Positions 61,339-64,000 of a DNA stretch of 64,000 bases are shown here, in pieces (the first letter of the stretch is position 1; every line of letters begins with the position of its first letter). The DNA is taken from contig DWXV01000059.1 in assembly GCA_019119025.1 (NCBI GenBank), positions 1 through 64,000 on the forward strand, in the 5' to 3' direction. The DNA is from Candidatus Allofournierella excrementigallinarum (lineage in GTDB: Bacteria > Bacillota > Clostridia > Oscillospirales > Ruminococcaceae). A program made the position numbers and the translations under genes. The notes under the pieces are model-generated. The model was not told the DNA's origin and did no database searches. It saw nothing but the letters and a program-made list of their open reading frames with translations.

Positions 61339-62108
61339 ACAAGCAGGCCAAAACGCCCAAAACGAGCAGGGGCGTCTACATCAAATTCACCCTTATCATG
61401 ATCGCCAGCGCCCTGACGGGCGCCCTCATCAGCATCTTCCTGCTGGGCCGCGAGGACGGGCTGATGCAGCTGGCCCAGCAAGCCGGCGACTGCCTCACGC
61501 AGGCCGGCCCCTGGCTGATGGCGCTGGGCCTTGCGCCCTGTGCCGCCGCCCACTGGCTGTACCTGGCCGGCCAAAAGGCCGCCGCCCGGGCCGGCGAGGA
61601 CGACGACGAAGCCTTTGAGGCGGCGAACCGGCGGCTGAGCCTTTCCATGGTCTTTTCGGCGGTGGCGATGCCCTGGGTGATGCTCACCTCATGCCTTGCG
61701 GTGCCCGCCGTCACCCTGTGGGAAAGCGCCATTCCCGCCCTGGCGGTGGTGCCGCTTATGATCGCCGAACTGGCCTGGAGCTACGGGCTGCAGGCGGCGG
61801 TGGTGCGGGCCGAGCAGCGCCTTGCGCCGGAAAAGCGGGGCAACGTGTTCGACATCCGCTTTCAAAAAGACTGGTACGACAGCTGCGACGAGGCCGAGCG
61901 CCAGCGCATCGGCGAGTGCGGCTACCACACCTACACCGTCATGAACAAAATCTACCCCTTCGCCATGCTGGCGGCGCTGCTGGCGGTGATGTACGGCGGC
62001 GCCAGCGTGCTGTGGGCAGTGATGCTGGGCGGGCTGTGGCTCACCCAGACCCTGACCTATCTTTTGCGGGCCCATGCGCTGGATAGCGGCCGGGCCAAAA
62101 CCGAATGA
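61335..62108 (+). CDS. DUF3169-family membrane protein
   Basis: The 257-residue protein has about six membrane helices and a central soluble stretch with RGNVFDIRFQKDWYDSCDEAERQRIGECGY, characteristic of DUF3169. Such genes commonly follow a small XRE regulator. Function unknown. The ATG overlaps the regulator stop (ATGA), with GGGGAGG upstream. Confidence 0.85.
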   Translation: MNKQAKTPKTSRGVYIKFTLIMIASALTGALISIFLLGREDGLMQLAQQAGDCLTQAGPWLMALGLAPCAAAHWLYLAGQKAAARAGEDDDEAFEAANRRLSLSMVFSAVAMPWVMLTSCLAVPAVTLWESAIPALAVVPLMIAELAWSYGLQAAVVRAEQRLAPEKRGNVFDIRFQKDWYDSCDEAERQRIGECGYHTYTVMNKIYPFAMLAALLAVMYGGASVLWAVMLGGLWLTQTLTYLLRAHALDSGRAKTE

Positions 62109-62126
62109 AACAGGAGGAACCAGACG

Positions 62127-63239
62127 ATGAAATGGACCCAAACGGAAAAACGGCAGCTTGCCATCTTTTTTGCGGTGGCCTTCGGCGCGCCCTGCCTGAT
62201 GGGCGTGGCGATGGCCCTGGTGCACAGCATGGGGGGCAGCACCGCGGTGTTTGCCAACGCCCAGATGTTCTACCCCGCCGCCGGCGCGATGCTGGCGCTG
62301 CTCGTCACCCGCCGGGGAGATAAGCTTCTGCCCCGCCGCTTTTTCGTCGGCTTTCTGGCCCTCACGGCGGTGATGGCGGCCGTCACGCTGGTCACCTTCA
62401 TACAGCCACAGGCGGCGCTGCTGCTCGCCAATCTCGTCATCATTCTGGGCAGCCTGGTGTGCCTTGTGCTTTATTTCCTGGACGGCAGGGCCCGCCGCAC
62501 CGCCGGCGGCCTGCGCCTTGGCGGCGCCGGCGGCGGCAGAGCCATCGTGCTCACGGTGCTGCTGTTCCTGGCTTTGTATCTGGGGCGCTATGCCATCCTC
62601 ATCGCCGTCTCCAAGCTGGCCGACCCCTCCGCCACCCTGGCGGACATGGGCTTTACCACCGACTGGCTCTATCTGGGCATCAATCTGGCTGTCCTGCCGC
62701 TGAATTTCTTTCTGGTCTACACCCCCTTTTTGGGCGAGGAATACGGCTGGCGCGCCTTTTTGCAGCCTCTTCTGCAAAAGCGGTTCGGCCCCCGGCGGGG
62801 CGTGCTGGCGCTGGGCGTTTTGTGGGGGGGTTGGCACCTGCCGCTGAACATCTTTTTCTACAGCCCCAGCACCTGGCTGCAGAGCCTTGTCAACCAGATC
62901 GTGCTCTGCGTGTGCCTGGCGGCCTTCTTCGGCTATGCCCAGCACAAGACCCGCACCGTGTGGGTGCCGGTGGTGCTGCACTATCTGAACAACAACCTCA
63001 TCGCCGTGTTTGCCGGCACCACCTCCGTCATCGAGAATCAGGTCATCGGCTGGGCCGACGTGGCGGTGGGCGCCGTGCTGCTGGCGGCCCTCTATCTGCC
63101 CAGCCTGGCCAGCCGCTTCTGGAAAGAGCCGCTGCCCTGCCTGCCTTTGGACGCCCCCGCGGAGCCTGCGGCCCCCGCCGCAAACGCCGAAGCGCCCGAA
63201 GCCGGCAAGCAGCCGCCCCAGTATGGGCCTTTGAACTGA
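62127..63239 (+). CDS. CPBP-family intramembrane metalloprotease
   Basis: The 370-residue protein has about eight membrane helices and the CPBP (CAAX protease-like) motifs: GEEYGWRAFLQ (EExxxR), WGGWHLPLN and VVLHYLNNNL with the metal-binding His residues. Bacterial members are tied to bacteriocin self-immunity or protein processing; the target here is unknown. It is the third gene of the XRE operon. A Pro/Ala-rich tail ends the protein. Confidence 0.9.
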   Translation: MKWTQTEKRQLAIFFAVAFGAPCLMGVAMALVHSMGGSTAVFANAQMFYPAAGAMLALLVTRRGDKLLPRRFFVGFLALTAVMAAVTLVTFIQPQAALLLANLVIILGSLVCLVLYFLDGRARRTAGGLRLGGAGGGRAIVLTVLLFLALYLGRYAILIAVSKLADPSATLADMGFTTDWLYLGINLAVLPLNFFLVYTPFLGEEYGWRAFLQPLLQKRFGPRRGVLALGVLWGGWHLPLNIFFYSPSTWLQSLVNQIVLCVCLAAFFGYAQHKTRTVWVPVVLHYLNNNLIAVFAGTTSVIENQVIGWADVAVGAVLLAALYLPSLASRFWKEPLPCLPLDAPAEPAAPAANAEAPEAGKQPPQYGPLN

Positions 63240-63280
63240 ACGCAAAAAAAGAACGCCCGCGGGGCGTTCTTTTTTTGCGT
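63240..63280. terminator. Bidirectional terminator
   Basis: A perfect 19-bp stem (63240-63258 with 63262-63280) including seven A/T pairs, loop GCG. It separates the protease gene from the converging purA. Confidence 0.92.
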
Positions 63281-63284
63281 CTTT

Positions 63285-64000
63285 TTAGTCGCCGTCTTTC
63301 AGGATGCAGGCGTCCCGGTCGGGGCCCACCGAGATGTAGCGGATGGGCCGGCCCACCGCCTTTTCGATGTAGCGCACATAGTCTTTCGCCGCCTGGGGCA
63401 GCTCGGCCCAGCGGCGGCAGCCGCTGATGTCGCAGCGCCAGCCGGGCAGGGTCCTGACCACGGGCTTTGCGTTGTCCAGCTGGGTGCCCAGGGGGAAGCG
63501 GCCGGTCTCCACGCCGTCCACCAGATATTTCTCCACCACCGGCACCTGGTCCATATAGCCCAGCACGTCCAGCAGCGTCAGGGCCAGCTCGTCCGCGCCC
63601 TGGCAGGCGGCGCCATAGCGGCTGGCCACCACGTCGAAGGGGCCCACCCGCCGGGGCCGGCCGGTGGCCGCGCCGTACTCGTGGCCCGCCTCCCGCAGCA
63701 GGTGTTTTTCCTCCTCGGTCATGGCCTGTTCTGCGGTGAAGGGGCCCTCGCCCACGCAGGAGGAATAGGCCTTCATGATGCCGATGCTCTTGTCCAGCTT
63801 GTGGCCGGGCAGGCCAGCGCCGATGGGGGCGTAGGCGCCGATGACGTTGGAGGAGCTGGTGTAGGGGTAGATGCCGAAGTCGATGTCCCGCAAGGCGCCC
63901 AGCTGGGCCTCGAACAGGATCTTTTTGCCCGCGTCGTCCGCCTCGGCGAGGTAGGCCCCGGTGTCGCAGACGTAGCCCCGGAACATCTCGCCGTACTTCT
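63285..64000 (-). CDS. purA: Adenylosuccinate synthetase, C-terminal part (cut at right edge)
   Basis: About 238 residues are visible; the N-terminal part, including the GTP loop, lies beyond the window. ILFEAQLGALRDIDFGIYPYTSSSN, KAYSSCVGEGPFT, GHEYGAATGRPRRVGPFDVVASRYG and the final YISVGPDRD identify PurA, which joins IMP and aspartate with GTP in AMP synthesis. The EAQLG segment is like the clostridial subtype with EGQLG rather than the E. coli EGAQG. Confidence 0.92.
   Translation of the reverse strand, partial: KYGEMFRGYVCDTGAYLAEADDAGKKILFEAQLGALRDIDFGIYPYTSSSNVIGAYAPIGAGLPGHKLDKSIGIMKAYSSCVGEGPFTAEQAMTEEEKHLLREAGHEYGAATGRPRRVGPFDVVASRYGAACQGADELALTLLDVLGYMDQVPVVEKYLVDGVETGRFPLGTQLDNAKPVVRTLPGWRCDISGCRRWAELPQAAKDYVRYIEKAVGRPIRYISVGPDRDACILKDGD

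Overview
The window looks like chromosome of a GC-rich member of the Clostridia, probably Oscillospiraceae/Ruminococcaceae. The reasons are an IspH-ribosomal protein S1 fusion gene, a SpoIIQ-like sporulation peptidase, a T-box leader, strong GGAGG ribosome binding sites, frequent TTG and GTG starts, and SigA-type promoters. Genus is not resolved. No rRNA, tRNA or CRISPR array was seen. Because of the high GC content, most long antisense frames are spurious.

Left edge to 12.6 kb: the first codons of a probable IS transposase run off the left edge. A leftward block of tightly packed genes then carries a glycan module (sugar epimerase, TIM-barrel isomerase, two GT2 glycosyltransferases, an FAD oxidoreductase, a GtrII-like transferase and a polytopic membrane protein). 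It leads into the housekeeping genes HI0933-family flavoprotein, cmk, plsC and ispH-rpsA. A SigA promoter lies upstream of the first gene. From 12.8 to 17.4 kb, a VanRS-like two-component system is followed by an unrecognised coiled-coil membrane protein. From 17.4 to 24.4 kb lie spoIIQ, pseudouridine catabolism (psuK-psuG), a dicarboxylate/amino acid symporter, a lipoprotein and a split ThrE exporter.

24.4-52.0 kb is a cell-surface glycan island built around a divergent promoter pair at about 45.65 kb. The leftward arm (about 21 kb) encodes nearly all of a legionaminic-acid-type nonulosonic acid pathway: PtmE-like nucleotidyltransferase, LegB, LegC, LegG, LegI and LegF. LegH is not seen. Between these genes are three tandem pairs of a large GT-C-like membrane protein with a small partner protein. 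A DUF2142 protein, a YfhO protein, two Gfo/Idh/MocA oxidoreductases and a SUFU-domain protein are also present. The rightward arm encodes an MBOAT O-acyltransferase with an SGNH partner, a surface-carbohydrate glycosyltransferase-like protein, a flippase and a PseA-type sugar amidotransferase. Together these could make, modify, export and attach an acidic nine-carbon sugar to a surface polymer.

52-64 kb: a membrane protein is followed by a T-box-controlled metNIQ operon. Its substrate-binding lipoprotein appears circularly permuted, with the usual C-terminal half placed before the usual N-terminal half. Next come a permuted-papain hydrolase, a GNAT acetyltransferase with hflX, an AT-rich spacer with a possible leftward small RNA or leader peptide, an Lrp regulator, a DUF4358 lipoprotein and a GT2 transferase. 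An XRE-DUF3169-CPBP protease operon follows, with repeated TTGACAA/TTGTCAA operators at its promoter. The 3' part of purA runs off the right edge.

The strongest candidates for undescribed biology are the permuted MetQ, the three GT-C/partner pairs inside the nonulosonic acid operon, and the leftward small transcript near 58.5 kb.
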